64,000 nt of DNA from Thermosynechococcus sp. CL-1 (lineage in GTDB: Bacteria > Cyanobacteriota > Cyanobacteriia > Thermosynechococcales > Thermosynechococcaceae). Below the pieces are notes generated by a model. It did no database searches. It saw only the letters and a program-made list of their open reading frames with translations, and was not told where the DNA came from. Positions 9,521 through 18,499 of this stretch are shown in pieces (the stretch's first letter is position 1; each line of letters opens with the position of its first letter). The position numbers and the translations under genes were made by a program. The stretch spans positions 932,001 through 996,000 of the forward strand of contig NZ_CP040671.1 of the NCBI RefSeq assembly GCF_008386235.1, written 5' to 3'.

Positions 9521-10162
9521 GTTGCTCAGCAACGCTGCTACGCGTCCTAAATCCTTGATTCCCGGTTGGCTTTCCACACCACTGGCTAGGTCAATCCCTT
9601 GGGGTTGGGTTTGGGCGATCGCCTGCCGACAATTTTCGGGCGTAATACCCCCCGCCAGCCACCAAGGGCAAGGAACGTGTAACGCTTTGAGGAGCGTCCA
9701 GTCAAAGGGCTGTCCCGTGCCTCCCAACTGCTGCGGATGGTAAGCATCCAAAAGAATACGATCCACAATCGGGGCGTAGGCGGGAATCTCAGCGAGGCTG
9801 GCTGCCGATCGCACCCGCAGGGCTTTGATCAACACAATATTAGGGAAAGTATGGCGCACCTGTTGGCAAAACTCGGGCGATTCGCTGCCATGAAGCTGTA
9901 GTGCCTGTACCCCTGTGGTTGTGACTAAGTGGGCTAATGCTGCTAAATCGAGATTGGCAACCACAGCAACAGTCAGCACTGAGGGGGGCAACTGCCGACA
10001 AATCTCGGCAATGGTTGCTGCGGGGACATAGCGGGGGGAATGGGGCACGGTAATAAACCCCAGGGCACTGACGCCCATTTGGGCGATCGCGATCGCCTGT
10101 TCGGGTAGAGTCAAGCCACAAATTTTGACAGTAATTTTGGCAGGGACAGTTGAGTTAAGCAT
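9470..10162 (-). CDS. trpF: phosphoribosylanthranilate isomerase
   Basis: Amadori rearrangement step of tryptophan synthesis, a single (beta-alpha)8 barrel. TVKICGLT carries the catalytic Cys, LLDAYHPQQLGGTGQPFDW the catalytic Asp, and WLAGGITPENC with GIDLASGVES forms the phosphate loop. 230 aa, slightly longer than the minimal enzyme. Other trp genes are not nearby, as is normal in cyanobacteria. It is divergent from psaK and overlaps the DUF2993 gene at the 3' end. Confidence 0.95.
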   Translation of the reverse strand: MLNSTVPAKITVKICGLTLPEQAIAIAQMGVSALGFITVPHSPRYVPAATIAEICRQLPPSVLTVAVVANLDLAALAHLVTTTGVQALQLHGSESPEFCQQVRHTFPNIVLIKALRVRSAASLAEIPAYAPIVDRILLDAYHPQQLGGTGQPFDWTLLKALHVPCPWWLAGGITPENCRQAIAQTQPQGIDLASGVESQPGIKDLGRVAALLSNLGINANHSLHPEGTRF

Positions 10163-10219
10163 TTGTAACGAGATGCACCATTTTGTAAAGAACTAGCGGT
10201 GGGCGATCAGGCCGTTCCG

Positions 10220-10225
10220 TATAAT
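10220..10225 (+). promoter_or_regulatory. -10 element of psaK
   Basis: A perfect TATAAT lies 32 bp before the psaK ATG, with no consensus -35 at the proper distance; cyanobacterial photosystem genes often lack one. This placement gives a short leader and rules out the in-frame ATG at 10228 as the start. AGGAGGA at 10248-10254 is a strong ribosome binding site. Confidence 0.6.
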
Positions 10226-10257
10226 TCATGGGCAATTGTACCCATTTAGGAGGAACC

Positions 10258-10509
10258 ATGGTGTTAGCCACGCTCCCCGATACCACTTGGACGCCGTCTG
10301 TGGGTTTGGTGGTGATCCTCTGCAACCTGTTTGCGATCGCCATTGGCCGCTATGCCATTCAATCACGGGGAAAAGGCCCCGGTTTACCCGTTTCCTTGCC
10401 CGCCCTCTTTGAAGGCTTTGGTCTGCCGGAATTGCTGGCTACTACCAGCTTTGGCCACATTTTGGCAGCAGGTGTCGTCAGCGGCCTACAGTACTCCGGT
10501 GCCCTCTAG
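10258..10509 (+). CDS. psaK: photosystem I reaction center subunit PsaK
   Basis: 83 aa thylakoid protein at the periphery of photosystem I, with two transmembrane helices (about residues 14-32 and 55-80) joined by a basic stromal loop. AIAIGRYAIQSRGKGPGLP and FGLPELLATTSFGHILAAG are characteristic PsaK sequence. It has strong Shine-Dalgarno support. The last 24 bp overlap the convergent serine hydrolase gene. Confidence 0.95.
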   Translation: MVLATLPDTTWTPSVGLVVILCNLFAIAIGRYAIQSRGKGPGLPVSLPALFEGFGLPELLATTSFGHILAAGVVSGLQYSGAL

Positions 10510-11439
10510 GGTCGGAATACCCTTAGCAATCTGACGGGAAAGGAAGGGCAGTACCTCCGTATTCTTGCTGGCGGTGCAATTTTCCGTAAAAACCACCAAG
10601 GTATAGGGGCAATGATTGGGGAGTTCAATATAGGCCGCATCGTGGCGCACCCAACTGGTGAGTCCCGCCTTTGACCACAACTTTGCCCCCGGCGGTAGCC
10701 CTTCCCCCAAAAAGCCCTGTACTTGGTTTTCTGGATCCTCGGCCAAAAGCTCTGGATCGAGGGAACGCTCCATCAGTTCCATCATTGCTTGACTGGCACT
10801 GGCAGAGACGGCTACGCCCCCCACAATGCTATGGATCAGCTTGGCGGTTGCATTGGTTGTCAGACGATTGGCATTCTGGCGATCGCGCCCGACAAATTCC
10901 TGCTCTCGTCCATAGGGGCCATCACACCACGTTTTTTGATTCACGTTGATATTAGTTAGCTCTGGCCACCCTAAGGATTGAAAATAGCGATTGACGATAT
11001 TGCGCTGGTATTGCCATGTGCGAAAAGGTTCCGGTGGCAGCACTGGGCCACTGGTCGTCCCTGTGAGCATATCCACCACCAACCCTGTGGCATCATTGCT
11101 AGAATCCACAATCATATCCCGCAGGGCGCGTGCTAATTCCGCATCCGGCTGGAGCATGCCACTATGGAGCCATTCATGACAGGCCACCAGATAAAACAGC
11201 TTCACCACACTGGCCGGGTACATCAGCACATCACCCCGATAGTGGGCGCCGGGAATCGAATACTGCCAAAATTCTGCTGCGGTCAGCGCTCCGCCCGTAT
11301 TCACGGGAATGGGGGGTGGATACACCAATAAGGTCAGGGCAATGTCCTCTTGTCCCAGCCAAGGAAAGTGTTGCCATGTCGCTTGGAGTGTCCGCGTCAC
11401 CAAATCCGTGAGATAGGTGTTGGCCTGAAAAAAAATCAT
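10486..11439 (-). CDS. class A beta-lactamase-like serine hydrolase
   Basis: 317 aa with the active-site triad of the penicillin-binding/beta-lactamase fold: SxxK in PASVVKLFYL, an SxN-type motif in DSSNDATGLVVD, and KAG (for KTG) in LWSKAGLTSW. No signal peptide is evident, so a cytoplasmic hydrolase of unknown substrate is more likely than a true resistance enzyme. I chose ATG 11439, which has GGAGTG upstream and avoids overlap with pyk; the longer frame to 11511 runs into pyk. Likely co-transcribed behind pyk. Confidence 0.75.
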   Translation of the reverse strand: MIFFQANTYLTDLVTRTLQATWQHFPWLGQEDIALTLLVYPPPIPVNTGGALTAAEFWQYSIPGAHYRGDVLMYPASVVKLFYLVACHEWLHSGMLQPDAELARALRDMIVDSSNDATGLVVDMLTGTTSGPVLPPEPFRTWQYQRNIVNRYFQSLGWPELTNINVNQKTWCDGPYGREQEFVGRDRQNANRLTTNATAKLIHSIVGGVAVSASASQAMMELMERSLDPELLAEDPENQVQGFLGEGLPPGAKLWSKAGLTSWVRHDAAYIELPNHCPYTLVVFTENCTASKNTEVLPFLSRQIAKGIPTLEGTGVL

Positions 11440-11449
11440 TATTTCACTC

Positions 11450-13234
11450 CTACTCTGGCGATCGCTCGACCCCATTGCGGGCACCGGAATAGACCAAGCC
11501 CCGTTCCACATCCATAGTGAGAATCGTGCCCTCGCGGATCAGGCGGGTGGCATTTTTGACCCCAACAATCACTGGAATCCCCAAGCGCAACCCCAAGACC
11601 GCCGCGTGGCTCGTCAGGCTATCCTCTTCGGTAATAATGCCTGCCGCTTTGCGAATGGCTTCCACCAATTCAGCACTGGTGCGCTCGGCTACCAAAATTT
11701 CGCCACTATTAAACGTGCGAACTGGCATTCCTGCGTGTACCACCCGCGCCGGGCCACTCACCGACCCATGACCAATGCCACAGCCGCGTCCCATCACCGA
11801 GGTGACGAGTTCCACCTTGATCATATCCGTGGAGCCAGAGACCCCTTGCAGCGTGCCAGCGGTCATCACCACTAGATCCCCTTCCTCTAGGAAGCCCCGC
11901 TCCTGTGCCGCATTAATGGCTGCCTGAAACGACTGCCGCATCGAGGGATGATCCAGAGTCAGCAGTGGTTCTACCCCCCAGACTAACTGCAAGCGCCGTG
12001 CCACCTCGATATGGGGCGTTGCCGCCAAAATCGGAATTTGGGGACGAAACTTGGAGACATTGCGGGCTGTAGCGCCGCTCTTGGTTTGGGTAATGATGGC
12101 TTTGGCATGAAGTTGTGCTGCCACCTGTCCCACCGCTTGACTAATGGCATTGGGAATGGAACGCACCGCTATGGACTCAGCCACGGGCGGTTGCCGCAGT
12201 TGGGGTTGGTTGTCGATGCGGGCGGCAATCGTGGCCATCATCTTCACTGCCTCGACGGGGTATTCCCCCATGGCCGTTTCATTGGAGAGCATCACGGCAT
12301 CGGTGCCATCGAGAATAGCATTGGCGACATCGGAAATCTCGGCACGGGTAGGGCGGGGGCTTTTCACCATGCTGTCCAGCATTTGGGTGGCCGTAATCAC
12401 GGGAATGCCCAAGCGGTTGGCGGCAGCAATCAGCCGTTTTTGCAGAATCGGCACCTCTTCGGCGGGCAGTTCCACCCCCAAATCACCCCGTGCCACCATC
12501 ACCCCATCACAGAGGGAAAGGATGGCATCCATTTGCTCAATGGCCTCGTGCTTTTCGATTTTGGCAATCACCGGCACCTGCTTCCCAGCGTTGGCAATCA
12601 GTTCTTTGATCTCCAGTACATCTTGGGGATTGCGAACAAAGCTGAGGGCCACCCAATCCACCCCTTGATTGAGGCCAAACATCAGATCTTCACGATCTTT
12701 TTCTGTCAGGGCTTTAATCGAGAGGTAAACCCCCGGAAAGTTCACACCCTTGGCATTGGAGAGCGTGCCGCCAACAACCACTCGGCAGTGGAGTTCACCC
12801 GCCTCCTTATCCACTTCTTCCACGAACATTTCCACGCGGCCATCATCCAGCAAAATTGTGGCGCCGGCGGGAACCTCCTGAGCCAAGGGAGGATAGGTAA
12901 TCGAGCTAATGTGCTGATTGCCCATGATAGAGCGACTCGTGAGGGTAAAGCGATCGCCCCGTTTGAGGGAAATGGCGCCCTGTTCAAACCGCCCGAGGCG
13001 AATTTTGGGGCCTTGCAAGTCCTGCAAAATGCCCACGGGTTGCCCCAACTCATAGGAAATTTGGCGAATCAGGCGAATGCTGCGCTGGTGATCGTCGTGG
13101 GTACCATGGGAAAAATTCAGGCGCAGGGTAGTCGCTCCCGCTTGGATAATGGCGCGCAGTTTATCGGGATGGCTAACCGCTGGACCAATGGTGGCGACAA
13201 TTTTAGTGCGGCGTTGCAACGGCTGGTTCGACAT
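11450..13234 (-). CDS. pyk: pyruvate kinase with C-terminal PEP-utilising domain
   Basis: 594 aa, about 120 longer than the E. coli enzyme. The kinase core shows TKIVATIGPA, LRLNFSHG, PVIAKIEKHEA, VMVARGDLGVELP and TRAEISDVANA. The extra C-terminal domain (from about residue 500) carries the swivelling PEP-utiliser motif SLTSHAAVLGLRLGIPVIVG, as in Bacillus and many cyanobacterial enzymes. It makes pyruvate and ATP from PEP and ADP. ATG start; divergent from the COG0523 gene. Confidence 0.95.
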   Translation of the reverse strand: MSNQPLQRRTKIVATIGPAVSHPDKLRAIIQAGATTLRLNFSHGTHDDHQRSIRLIRQISYELGQPVGILQDLQGPKIRLGRFEQGAISLKRGDRFTLTSRSIMGNQHISSITYPPLAQEVPAGATILLDDGRVEMFVEEVDKEAGELHCRVVVGGTLSNAKGVNFPGVYLSIKALTEKDREDLMFGLNQGVDWVALSFVRNPQDVLEIKELIANAGKQVPVIAKIEKHEAIEQMDAILSLCDGVMVARGDLGVELPAEEVPILQKRLIAAANRLGIPVITATQMLDSMVKSPRPTRAEISDVANAILDGTDAVMLSNETAMGEYPVEAVKMMATIAARIDNQPQLRQPPVAESIAVRSIPNAISQAVGQVAAQLHAKAIITQTKSGATARNVSKFRPQIPILAATPHIEVARRLQLVWGVEPLLTLDHPSMRQSFQAAINAAQERGFLEEGDLVVMTAGTLQGVSGSTDMIKVELVTSVMGRGCGIGHGSVSGPARVVHAGMPVRTFNSGEILVAERTSAELVEAIRKAAGIITEEDSLTSHAAVLGLRLGIPVIVGVKNATRLIREGTILTMDVERGLVYSGARNGVERSPE

Positions 13235-13403
13235 ATTTAACTTAATCGTTAGGCCTCAACAGGTTACCCTATTTTGCTTGACATGGGGAGACATGCAGGA
13301 GCGTTTTGGACATTGTCCTACCCACGGTAACGGCTGTTGGTGGCAATTGAGTCCTGTTTCTAGCCTACAGCGATCGCTCCCCCCTTGAGGGAGGTGCAGC
13401 GGC

Positions 13404-13425
13404 TATAATTTGAGAATAATTCTCG
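13404..13425 (+). promoter_or_regulatory. promoter with Zur-like operator before the COG0523 gene
   Basis: TATAAT (13404-13409) is followed after 2 bp by the palindrome GAGAATAATTCTC (13412-13424), perfect around one central base. It covers the expected transcription start. The shape TGAnAATnATTnTC resembles published cyanobacterial Zur boxes, and zinc-responsive control fits a COG0523 protein. The palindrome is seen directly; the regulator is inference. Confidence 0.55.
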
Positions 13426-13442
13426 CCCGTAACAGCCTGCCT

Positions 13443-14489
13443 ATGACGACTTCTTCCCTGCCTACAACTGCCAAAATGGAGGCAATGAAGCACGGCCTAC
13501 CGGTAACTATCATTACCGGGTTTCTCGGTAGTGGTAAAACCACACTCCTCAATCATATTCTGACCAATCAACAGGGACTGAAGACCGCCGTCCTTGTCAA
13601 TGAATTTGGGGAGATTGGTATTGATAATGAGCTATTGGTGACCCAAGATGAGGGCATGGTGGAGCTCACCAATGGCTGTATCTGCTGCACGATTAACAAT
13701 GACTTGGTGAATGCGGTTTATCGAGTGCTTGAGCGCCCCGACAAGGTGGACTACTTGGTGGTGGAGACAACGGGCTTGGCGGATCCGCTGCCGGTGGCTC
13801 TGACCTTTTTAGGAACAGATCTGCGGGATCTCACCCGTTTGGATTCAATTATTACGGTGGTGGATGCGGAGAACTTTAGTCTTGATCTTTTCAATAGCAG
13901 CGCTGCCCAAAGCCAAATTGCCTACGGTGACATTATTCTCCTCAACAAAGCAGATCTCGTCACTGAGGAACGCTTGCAGGAGTTAGAACGGCGAATTCAC
14001 GAGATGCGGGAGGGGGCGCGGATCATTCGCACGGTGAAGGCGCAAGTGCCCCTGCCCTTGATTTTGAGTGTGGGGCTGTTTGAGAGCGATCGCTACTTCC
14101 ATCCCGAGCATGAACACTCTGATCACGACCAAGACCATGAGTGTGACGAACACTGTGATCATGACCATCATCACCCTCATCATCACTCCAATCACCTTGA
14201 GGAGGATGGCTTTACTTCCGTGTCTTTCCAGAGCGATCGCCCCTTTGAACTGCGCAAATTCCAGTATTTTCTGGATCACCAACTCCCCGAATCCGTCTTT
14301 CGTGCCAAGGGCATCCTTTGGTTTAAGGAAAGTCCCCGCCGCCACGTCTTTCACCTCAGTGGTAAGCGCTTTAGCCTCGATGATGAGGAATGGAAAGGCG
14401 ATCGCAAAAATCAACTGGTTCTCATTGGCCAAAATTTGGATCATCCAACCCTGCTGACCCAGTTGGCTGCCTGTGTCACTGACGCATAA
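13443..14489 (+). CDS. COG0523/CobW-family GTPase, probable zinc metallochaperone
   Basis: 348 aa G3E GTPase. Walker A GFLGSGKTTLL, the metal motif GCICCT (CxCC), Walker B-region ETTGLADP and guanine-specificity NKADLV are all visible. A histidine/aspartate-rich stretch (about residues 223-255, with HDHHHPHHH) precedes the C-terminal CobW_C domain and suggests metal loading. The Zur-like operator points to zinc rather than cobalt. It heads a run of small Cys-rich or sulfur-related genes on the same strand. No clear Shine-Dalgarno is seen. Confidence 0.85.
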   Translation: MTTSSLPTTAKMEAMKHGLPVTIITGFLGSGKTTLLNHILTNQQGLKTAVLVNEFGEIGIDNELLVTQDEGMVELTNGCICCTINNDLVNAVYRVLERPDKVDYLVVETTGLADPLPVALTFLGTDLRDLTRLDSIITVVDAENFSLDLFNSSAAQSQIAYGDIILLNKADLVTEERLQELERRIHEMREGARIIRTVKAQVPLPLILSVGLFESDRYFHPEHEHSDHDQDHECDEHCDHDHHHPHHHSNHLEEDGFTSVSFQSDRPFELRKFQYFLDHQLPESVFRAKGILWFKESPRRHVFHLSGKRFSLDDEEWKGDRKNQLVLIGQNLDHPTLLTQLAACVTDA

Positions 14490-14498
14490 CCCCCAATC

Positions 14499-14654
14499 AT
14501 GGCCAAGCAACGGCGCAAGGGAGACCTTCCTAGCAAAATTTGTCTGGTCTGTGGGCGGCCTTTCCAATGGCGCAAAAAATGGGCAAATTGCTGGCCGGAG
14601 GTCAAGTACTGTTCTGAGCGCTGTCGGCGGCGGCGCTCCCAAGCCCAAAGTTAA
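14499..14654 (+). CDS. DUF2256 small zinc-finger-like protein
   Basis: 51 aa, starting 9 nt after the COG0523 stop. Four cysteines sit in two pairs, KICLVCGRPF and KYCSERCRRRR, with a tryptophan-rich linker, the hallmark of DUF2256. It probably binds zinc; its role is unknown. It is highly basic (RRKG at the start, RRRR at the end), so nucleic-acid contact is possible. The position suggests co-transcription with the metallochaperone. Confidence 0.75.
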   Translation: MAKQRRKGDLPSKICLVCGRPFQWRKKWANCWPEVKYCSERCRRRRSQAQS

Positions 14655-14686
14655 TGTGCTTTTGCTGAATCAAAAGGAATGGTTCT

Positions 14687-15064
14687 ATGAAAGTTGCCTA
14701 TATTTTTGCCACTGACATGGCCAGCACCTTTAAGTTGGCAACCATGGTTTTACCGCAGCTGGAGCGGGGCGATCATGGCGCTGAAGTGGTGGGTATGATG
14801 TTTTTTGATGATAACCTCTTTTGTTTGCGTTTAGGGGATCCCGTTGGTGAGCGCTTAGCCCGCATTGCCAAGGAACAGGGGATTTTACTCATGGCCTGTG
14901 ATCAGTGTGCGGTGCGCCGTGGTTTGGCCGAAGGAACATTTGACGAATGTGGCACCGGTTCTGTCAAAGCCAAGGGGATGGTTGAAGGGGTAGTGTGTGG
15001 CTGCTTTCCGCAGTTTTATGCTAGCCTTGCAGGCAGCGGACTCGATCAAGTCATTACCCTTTGA
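14687..15064 (+). CDS. DsrE-family (SaoD-like) sulfur-relay-type protein
   Basis: 125 aa. The fold begins with MKVAYIFATDMASTFK and contains FFDDNLFCL, MACDQCAVRRG and a C-terminal CGCFPQFY cysteine pair. DsrE/TusD-like proteins hold persulfides on such cysteines; this assignment is from general resemblance. AAAGGA lies upstream of ATG 14687. Same strand as the COG0523 and DUF2256 genes and just before the GDCCxxC gene. Confidence 0.65.
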   Translation: MKVAYIFATDMASTFKLATMVLPQLERGDHGAEVVGMMFFDDNLFCLRLGDPVGERLARIAKEQGILLMACDQCAVRRGLAEGTFDECGTGSVKAKGMVEGVVCGCFPQFYASLAGSGLDQVITL

Positions 15065-15080
15065 GTCTCTGCTGAGGAAG

Positions 15081-15299
15081 ATGAGTCAACCGTCAGTTGT
15101 GTTTTCCAGCACCTTGGTCTGTCCCCATTGTCACACGAAGCAAGCGGAATGGATGCCCAGCGATGCCTGTGTCGTGTTCTGGGAGTGTCCCCAATGTCAT
15201 GCCCACCTCAAACCCAAGGCGGGGGACTGTTGTGTCTTCTGTAGCTATGGCACGGTTCCTTGTCCATCGCGGCAGCTGGAACACACTGGCGATCGCTAG
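15081..15299 (+). CDS. GDCCxxC-type small zinc-ribbon protein
   Basis: 72 aa, starting 16 nt after the DsrE-like gene, with GAGGAAG before ATG 15081. It has VCPHCHTK and ECPQCHAHLKPKAGDCCVFC, followed by SYGTVPCPS: two CPxCH pairs plus the GDCCxFCSYG signature of a family often found near mercury/sulfur or DsrE genes. Metal or persulfide handling is inferred. Confidence 0.7.
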   Translation: MSQPSVVFSSTLVCPHCHTKQAEWMPSDACVVFWECPQCHAHLKPKAGDCCVFCSYGTVPCPSRQLEHTGDR

Positions 15300-15368
15300 A
15301 ATTGGGGGTTGCTATCCCCTGAGGAAACCGCTATCGTGGGGGCGCTTTTGCCTCCCGTCAGTAACCGT

Positions 15369-16496
15369 ATGCAGGCAATCTACGACTGTATTGTGGTGGG
15401 TGGGGGTGCTGCCGGCGGGTCAGCCGCCTATCATCTCGCTTGCCGCGGACGTCAGGTTTTGGTTCTAGAAAAATTGGCCTTGCCCCGCTCAAAGCCCTGC
15501 ACTGGAGGGGTTTCACCCGCCATTGCCCAGTGGTTTGATTTTGATTTTCAGCCCGCCATTGCCGATACCACCCGCACTGTGCGCTACAGTTGGCAGCTCA
15601 GGGATGCCATTGAAGCCGAGTTAAGCATTCCCGAACCCATCTGGATTGTTGATCGCACGGTGTTTGATCAGTACCTGTTGCAGCAGGCACAACAACAGGG
15701 TGCGGTTGTTACAGATCAGACCGAGGTTACCGGAATTACGTTCCAAGAAGATCGCTGGCAGATCCACACGGCAACCACGACCTATGGTGGGCGGTATCTC
15801 ATTGCTGCCGATGGTGCCAATAGTCAAATGGCTCAGTGGCTGGGGTTTAAGCCCAAAGTGGTGCGCACGGCGGCGGTGATGACCGTCCCCAACCCCACAG
15901 GCGATCGCGCGGCGCATTTTGAATTTGGCCTCGTGAAAAATGGCTACCTCTGGAGTTTTCCCAAGGGAGATCAGCGAACGGTGGGGGTTGCTGTTGTACG
16001 GGGGAGCGATCGCCCCAATTGGGAACCGATTTTGCAACAGTATTGCGCTGCCCATGGGCTGCAGTTGGCCGATTATGCCATTCAATACCATCCCCTGCGG
16101 GTATGGGAGGGTCAGCAACCACTCCATACCCACCATGCCCTCCTTGCGGGTGAAGCCGCTGGTCTTGTGGATCCCTTTTCCGCCGAAGGCATTCGTCCGG
16201 CTCTCTACAGTGGCATGCGGGCTGCTGAAGCCATTGATGCGGCTCTTGCTGGTGAAGCGGAGGCCTTGGCCACCTACAGCAAAACCTTGCAGGAGGAATG
16301 GGGAGCGGATTTAGTGTGGGCGCAACGCCTCGCAGCACTCTTCCATCGCATGCCGAAGGTCGGCTACCACCTTGCCATGAAACGCCCCTCCGCTACCCAG
16401 CGGCTCGGTCAAGTCCTCTGTGGTGAGTTGCGCTATCGCGATATTGCCGGCCGTGCCATCCAACGGCTCAGTAGTTCCCTGATTCCCGGACGTTAG
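15369..16496 (+). CDS. geranylgeranyl-reductase-family FAD-dependent oxidoreductase
   Basis: 375 aa. The N-terminal Rossmann motif is CIVVGGGAAGGSAAYHL, followed by the substrate-side motif RSKPCTGGVSP typical of GGR/ChlP-like enzymes, and the FAD-binding LAGEAAGLVDPFSAEGIRPAL. The family reduces isoprenoid double bonds. This protein differs from ChlP in length and sequence and may act on another isoprenoid. ATG 15369 fits the conserved N-terminus. It overlaps the cyclase gene by 4 bp at the 3' end. Confidence 0.85.
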   Translation: MQAIYDCIVVGGGAAGGSAAYHLACRGRQVLVLEKLALPRSKPCTGGVSPAIAQWFDFDFQPAIADTTRTVRYSWQLRDAIEAELSIPEPIWIVDRTVFDQYLLQQAQQQGAVVTDQTEVTGITFQEDRWQIHTATTTYGGRYLIAADGANSQMAQWLGFKPKVVRTAAVMTVPNPTGDRAAHFEFGLVKNGYLWSFPKGDQRTVGVAVVRGSDRPNWEPILQQYCAAHGLQLADYAIQYHPLRVWEGQQPLHTHHALLAGEAAGLVDPFSAEGIRPALYSGMRAAEAIDAALAGEAEALATYSKTLQEEWGADLVWAQRLAALFHRMPKVGYHLAMKRPSATQRLGQVLCGELRYRDIAGRAIQRLSSSLIPGR

Positions 16497-18457
16497 ATCT
16501 CCACTTCAATGGCGGTGGGCTGATTGGGGGCGATCGCCAGTCCCTTGCGTAGGCCAAGAATCCGAAAGACCTGAATTTTGCGCTCTTTGCCCTTGAGTTC
16601 CAAAGGTCCCCATGCCTCGACCTCGTAGCGATCGCCGAGATACTCTAGGGTTTCCTGTGCCACTAAAATCCGACAGGGGCTAGGCTGGCGGTGCTTGTCC
16701 ACACTCTCAAGGCGCGAGGCGGTATTCACACTGTCGCCAATCACACCGTACTCGAGGCGATTTTTACTACCGAGACTGCCGACCACAATCGGACCTGTGT
16801 AGATCCCCGCCCGCATCATCACCTGCGGTAGCCCTTGAGCCGCCCATTCACGATTCAGTTCCTCTAGCAGTTGTCCCAAGGCCAAGGCACAATCCACAGC
16901 ATTGCGGGCATCAATGGCAATTCCTTCGCGGCTGGTTCGTTTAATGGGCACGCCAAACACGGCCATAATGCCATCGCCGGTGAACTTATTAATCACGCCG
17001 TGGTAGCTTTGTACCACATCCGCCACTTTTTCTAGATAGGCATTGAGCCAGTTAAAGAGTTCCTCCGGTTCCATACCTTCAGAAATGGTGCTAAACCCCT
17101 TCAAATCAGTAAAAAGCAGTGTGGCAATCAGGCGTTGGCCGGGCAACTTACCATCCTTGAGGAGTTCATCGCGCCGTTCCCACATGGCGGCGGCAATTTC
17201 TGGGGAGATACTTTGACCCAAGAGGCGCATCACCATTTGCCGTTGCTGTTGGGCTTGCTGTGCGGTATAGCTGACTACCCCGCCACTGCCAAGGAGGAGG
17301 GTCAATGCTGGCGGCACAAGGGGAACCCAGCCCAACTTGAGAAATAGGCCGTAACAGGTGAGCAAAAGAAGTAGTAGAGCCGTTGCCACTGCCGTTGCTA
17401 AGGCTAGAGGATGGCGCACTCGCCAAGCAAGGATGGCACCAATCAATGCCCAAAGAACAATCCAAACATTCTCGACACTGTTGGGCCAAAACCAAATGAC
17501 GGCGCGATCGCCCAAACCCGCATCAATGAATTGCCCCACCATTTGGGCGTGGATAAACACCCCTGCCATGCGCTGATTGTCCCGCAGGCCGGAACTAAAG
17601 GGGGTATAGAAAAAGTCTTTGCCACTTTCGGCAATGTTGCCAATGAGAACCACGCGATCGCGAATCAATGCAGGAGCAACCCGCCCATTAAGCACATCCT
17701 CCAAAGGTACCCACGTCACTGCCCGCTGATCACCGCGATAGTTGAGCATAACCTGATAGCCCGCTGTATCTGCCCCCACATAGCCACCATCATTGGGTTG
17801 CAGGGGTGTGAAAATGCTTTGTCCTAACTGCATTACATTGGGATCGGCATCACTGCTGCGAGGCTCAATTCCCTCATCCGCCAGATACCGCAGCGCTAGC
17901 CGCAATGAGAAGGAGTACAGTGTATTCCCCTGATCGTCCGGCAAAAAGAGTAAACTGCGACGGACAATGCCACCGGCATCAACCGTGACATCATTAAATC
18001 CCACCTGATCGGCACTGAGGGCAGCCGGCGGACGAATGGTTGGGTGAGTAGCATCCCCTAGTTTCGTGACCGCAAAGAGGCGATCAGAATTCAGCCAAAG
18101 GCGGTTTAGCGCTTCATGCCCCGGCGGTACGGGAAAATCGCGGTAAATATCCAAGCCAATGGCACGGGGTTCATGTTTGAGGAGTTGTTTTAGAGCTTGG
18201 GCGTAGATCTGATCCGGCAGCGATAGGGAGCGGTAACGTTGAATATCGGCTTCGGTGACTGCCACCACCAATAGTCGCGGATCGGGGCCGGGCATGGGGC
18301 GCAATTGCATCAGGCGGTCGTAGGCACCCAATTCCAGTGGTTGTAGCCAACCCATTTGACGAATCCCAATCACCACCGTGCTGGCGGTGGCACTGGCCGC
18401 CAGAATCAGGCCGAGATCGGCAAAGGTGCGGCGAAAATGGGACAATAGGGGCAACAT
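16493..18457 (-). CDS. CHASE2-domain class III adenylate/guanylate cyclase
   Basis: 654 aa membrane receptor cyclase. One N-terminal transmembrane segment (about 15-33), an extracellular CHASE2 domain (about 38-320, with IGLDIYRDFP and VVLIGNIAESGKDFFYTPFS), several transmembrane helices (about 325-405), then the catalytic domain. Metal-binding Asp residues lie in LLFTDLKGFST and KFTGDGIMAVFG, and YGVIGDSVNTASRLE is the conserved turn. It produces cAMP or cGMP in response to an unknown periplasmic signal; the nucleotide is not certain. Confidence 0.88.
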   Translation of the reverse strand: MLPLLSHFRRTFADLGLILAASATASTVVIGIRQMGWLQPLELGAYDRLMQLRPMPGPDPRLLVVAVTEADIQRYRSLSLPDQIYAQALKQLLKHEPRAIGLDIYRDFPVPPGHEALNRLWLNSDRLFAVTKLGDATHPTIRPPAALSADQVGFNDVTVDAGGIVRRSLLFLPDDQGNTLYSFSLRLALRYLADEGIEPRSSDADPNVMQLGQSIFTPLQPNDGGYVGADTAGYQVMLNYRGDQRAVTWVPLEDVLNGRVAPALIRDRVVLIGNIAESGKDFFYTPFSSGLRDNQRMAGVFIHAQMVGQFIDAGLGDRAVIWFWPNSVENVWIVLWALIGAILAWRVRHPLALATAVATALLLLLLTCYGLFLKLGWVPLVPPALTLLLGSGGVVSYTAQQAQQQRQMVMRLLGQSISPEIAAAMWERRDELLKDGKLPGQRLIATLLFTDLKGFSTISEGMEPEELFNWLNAYLEKVADVVQSYHGVINKFTGDGIMAVFGVPIKRTSREGIAIDARNAVDCALALGQLLEELNREWAAQGLPQVMMRAGIYTGPIVVGSLGSKNRLEYGVIGDSVNTASRLESVDKHRQPSPCRILVAQETLEYLGDRYEVEAWGPLELKGKERKIQVFRILGLRKGLAIAPNQPTAIEVEI

Positions 18458-18499
18458 AGGTTCGCTAACAAGCGAGAGATTTCTTTTATCCTAATTCCT

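Noticed and set aside
10228-10257. Upstream in-frame ATG for psaK adding ten residues
   Set aside because: The TATAAT at 10220-10225 places the transcript start around or after this ATG, and the strong AGGAGGA site serves ATG 10258.
12011-13240. Long plus-strand open frame (409 codons) opposite pyruvate kinase
   Set aside because: Its product is rich in His, Gly and Asn with no motif, while the minus strand encodes a complete pyruvate kinase; it is an antisense shadow.
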